Of a stretch of 64,000 bases of DNA, positions 59,207 through 64,000 are shown piece after piece. Origin of the DNA: Amorphochlora amoebiformis (taxonomy: Eukaryota; Cercozoa; Chlorarachniophyceae); the NCBI GenBank assembly GCA_054601695.1, contig BAAHQB010000051.1, forward strand, positions 682,001-746,000. The letters run 5' to 3'. The position numbers and the translations under genes were made by a program. The notes beneath the pieces are model-generated. The model worked only from the letters and a program-made list of their open reading frames with translations. It was not told the DNA's origin and searched no databases. Positions within the stretch are counted from its first letter, which is position 1. The number at the start of each line of letters is the position of its first letter.

Positions 59207-59574
59207 CATACATATATATATATATATTATATAATATACACACACACACACATATATTTATATATATATATATATATTATATATATATATATATAATATT
59301 CGTGTATATATATATATACACATATGATGTATGGAATACAGTCGAATTGAACACGGTGCATTACAGTATTTTCCATCTTAATTCGTGAACTATGTACATT
59401 TCTATGTTCAGTCTGGTTTTATATGCCGTAAAAAAATTTAATTAATCTTCATAACAATAAATATAAAGGATATTTTACACACATTGCATACACACTACTA
59501 ATAGTGTGCTTAACGATGACATCATGGAATGTACTCCAATATATCGCTCTATATATATATATATATATTATACA

Positions 59575-59614
<40 letters not shown>

Positions 59615-59992
59615 GTATATAAATACATATATAATATATATTTATAATATATCTATAAAAAGTTGGTGTGTGTATTAAATGTATACCAAATCCTTTTTGC
59701 CTATGTAGAATAATGGTACTTAAAATCAGGCCTCCGTCTACGCTGAGTACGCTCTCCCTAAGCTCTACTACAAGATGTACTACTGCGTTGGTGCCGCTTG
59801 CCACCGTCGAATTGTTCGCTCTCGCTCTAAGGTCGATTACCTCTGTCCGAAACCATCGCCAAACTTTTTTGCTATCTCTGCTGTGTCAGAAAATGATCCT
59901 TTGCCTAACAAACTTTGCAGACCGAGATGAAGAACCGTCAACCCCCTCCCCGCCGTCGATACAACGACGGCAAAAAGTCTGGCGGCAAGTAA
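58499..59992 (+). CDS. RPS26: 40S ribosomal protein eS26
   Basis: Small-subunit protein at the mRNA exit site. Exons 58499-58552, 58685-58795, 59730-59831 and 59921-59992, all GT-AG and all phase 0, give 112 residues. It aligns without gaps to residues 1-102 of human eS26: [13 protein letters not shown] start, [20 protein letters not shown] (29-48), [15 protein letters not shown] (56-70), RSRS (85-88) and PPPR (97-100). The C-terminal extension is short ([10 protein letters not shown]). Of the four zinc-ligand cysteines of the family (23, 26, 74, 77), positions 23 and 74 are Cys but 26 is Ser and 77 is Ala; a Cys appears at 79. The long intron 58796-59729 contains TA tracts and a CGCGTTTCTCTTTT repeat; the others are 132 and 89 bases. 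Confidence 0.96.
58838..58908. repeat. Five tandem 15-base pyrimidine-rich repeats
   Basis: Unit CGCGTTTCTCTTATC or CGCATTTCTCTTTT, five copies, in the second intron of the eS26 gene 40 bases after its donor. Confidence 0.85.
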
Positions 59993-60472
59993 GCAGGGTC
60001 ATGAGACTCAAGCTCGCGATTTCGAGTCTGGCAGCGACGCCGACAAGTGATACCTGATCAATTGTGTACAATTGGGCGTCGGACGTCACAGTGCGATTTG
60101 AACCGTCAGCTAGGCGCCCTGTTGGATGAGCATGCATGTTGTCGTGTTCTTGGACTAAATTGATGGTCATTATTTTGACATCTTACTAGTTTCCGATTAA
60201 TCTGATCATATTGTGAATTATGAATCGCTATAGACTAGATTAGAGACGAGCCCAGACTATCGGCAATACCTAGAATTCTACTAGTCTAGTAGTACTAGCG
60301 GCGATGATAAATACGTATATATACATAGATACATACATAGCAATTCGATCTAAGTATGTAATTGTTACGCATGCTTCTGGTGTGCGTGTGTTTTGCTACG
60401 CGTGCATTAGAGTATATGTATGCATACGCACATATCTGAGTACAACATAGGACTAGAGGAGTTGTAAGATAA

Positions 60473-60503
<31 letters not shown>

Positions 60504-60682
60504 TATGTATACTCTCTAGACTCTAGATAAGTTATCTAGTTCTAGCAGTTAGCACATCTATCTGCAAAATTCATACTGGATGAGATGATTTCATAGATTC
60601 ACAACGCAAGATTGACGACTAGTACTAACTTGATGTATAAACAAATAAATATACGATTAGGAAAACCTAGAAGCATAATCGA
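59993..60682. other. Convergent intergenic spacer, eS26 and TBC gene
   Basis: Mostly non-repetitive AT-rich sequence with CTAG-rich stretches (60235-60300) and one TA tract (60470-60500). No exon with usable splice sites was found. Confidence 0.6.
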
Positions 60683-63993
<3,311 letters not shown>

Positions 63994-64000
63994 CTACACA

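Overview
The window is nuclear DNA of a microbial eukaryote, most likely an alga with a complex (secondary or higher-order) plastid. Three things indicate this: tiny coding exons (mostly 20-110 bases) separated by spliceosomal introns; a complete phytoene synthase gene whose precursor begins with an ER-type signal peptide; and a second plastid-type precursor with a signal peptide ending in an A-H-A/F junction, like the ASAF motif of stramenopiles, haptophytes and cryptophytes. TTAGGG repeats throughout also fit those groups. I cannot name the species.

About 90 percent of the sequence is simple repeat: (TA)n and TA-rich dinucleotide drift, interstitial telomeric TTAGGG/CCCTAA arrays, GA/CT tracts and minisatellites. 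Almost every long open reading frame is a translation of such repeats (YIYI, SLSL, NPNP). The real genes were assembled by hand by joining short exons at GT-AG sites (one GC-AG) with compatible phases. No transcript or database evidence was available.

Layout, left to right: (1) minus strand, 10437-1674, a plastid-targeted beta-propeller-like protein, 16 exons; (2) plus strand, 10807-19248, phytoene synthase, 20 exons, head-to-head with gene 1; (3) minus, 22299-20787, a small one-helix protein resembling cytochrome oxidase assembly factor COA3; (4) minus, 26364-22326, a small membrane protein; (5) minus, 38145-27668, a large multi-pass membrane protein, 5' end not found; (6) minus, 43698-39566, a 181-residue multi-pass membrane protein; (7) plus, 44430-56788, a CID-like (RNA polymerase CTD-interaction fold) nuclear protein with one internal gap; (8) plus, 58499-59992, ribosomal protein eS26; (9) minus, 63993-60683, the C-terminal half of a TBC-domain RabGAP running off the right edge.

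The main discovery is a recurring architecture. Introns contain partial copies of the adjoining exon edge together with its splice site. Some are single diverged copies; others have grown into minisatellites of 15-30 or more tandem acceptors. I call these exon-edge echoes. Also notable: telomeric repeats inside introns, mostly with the CCCTAA strand as sense; a dispersed 45-65 bp element always joined to telomeric repeats in one orientation; and an eS26 that has lost half of its zinc-binding cysteines.
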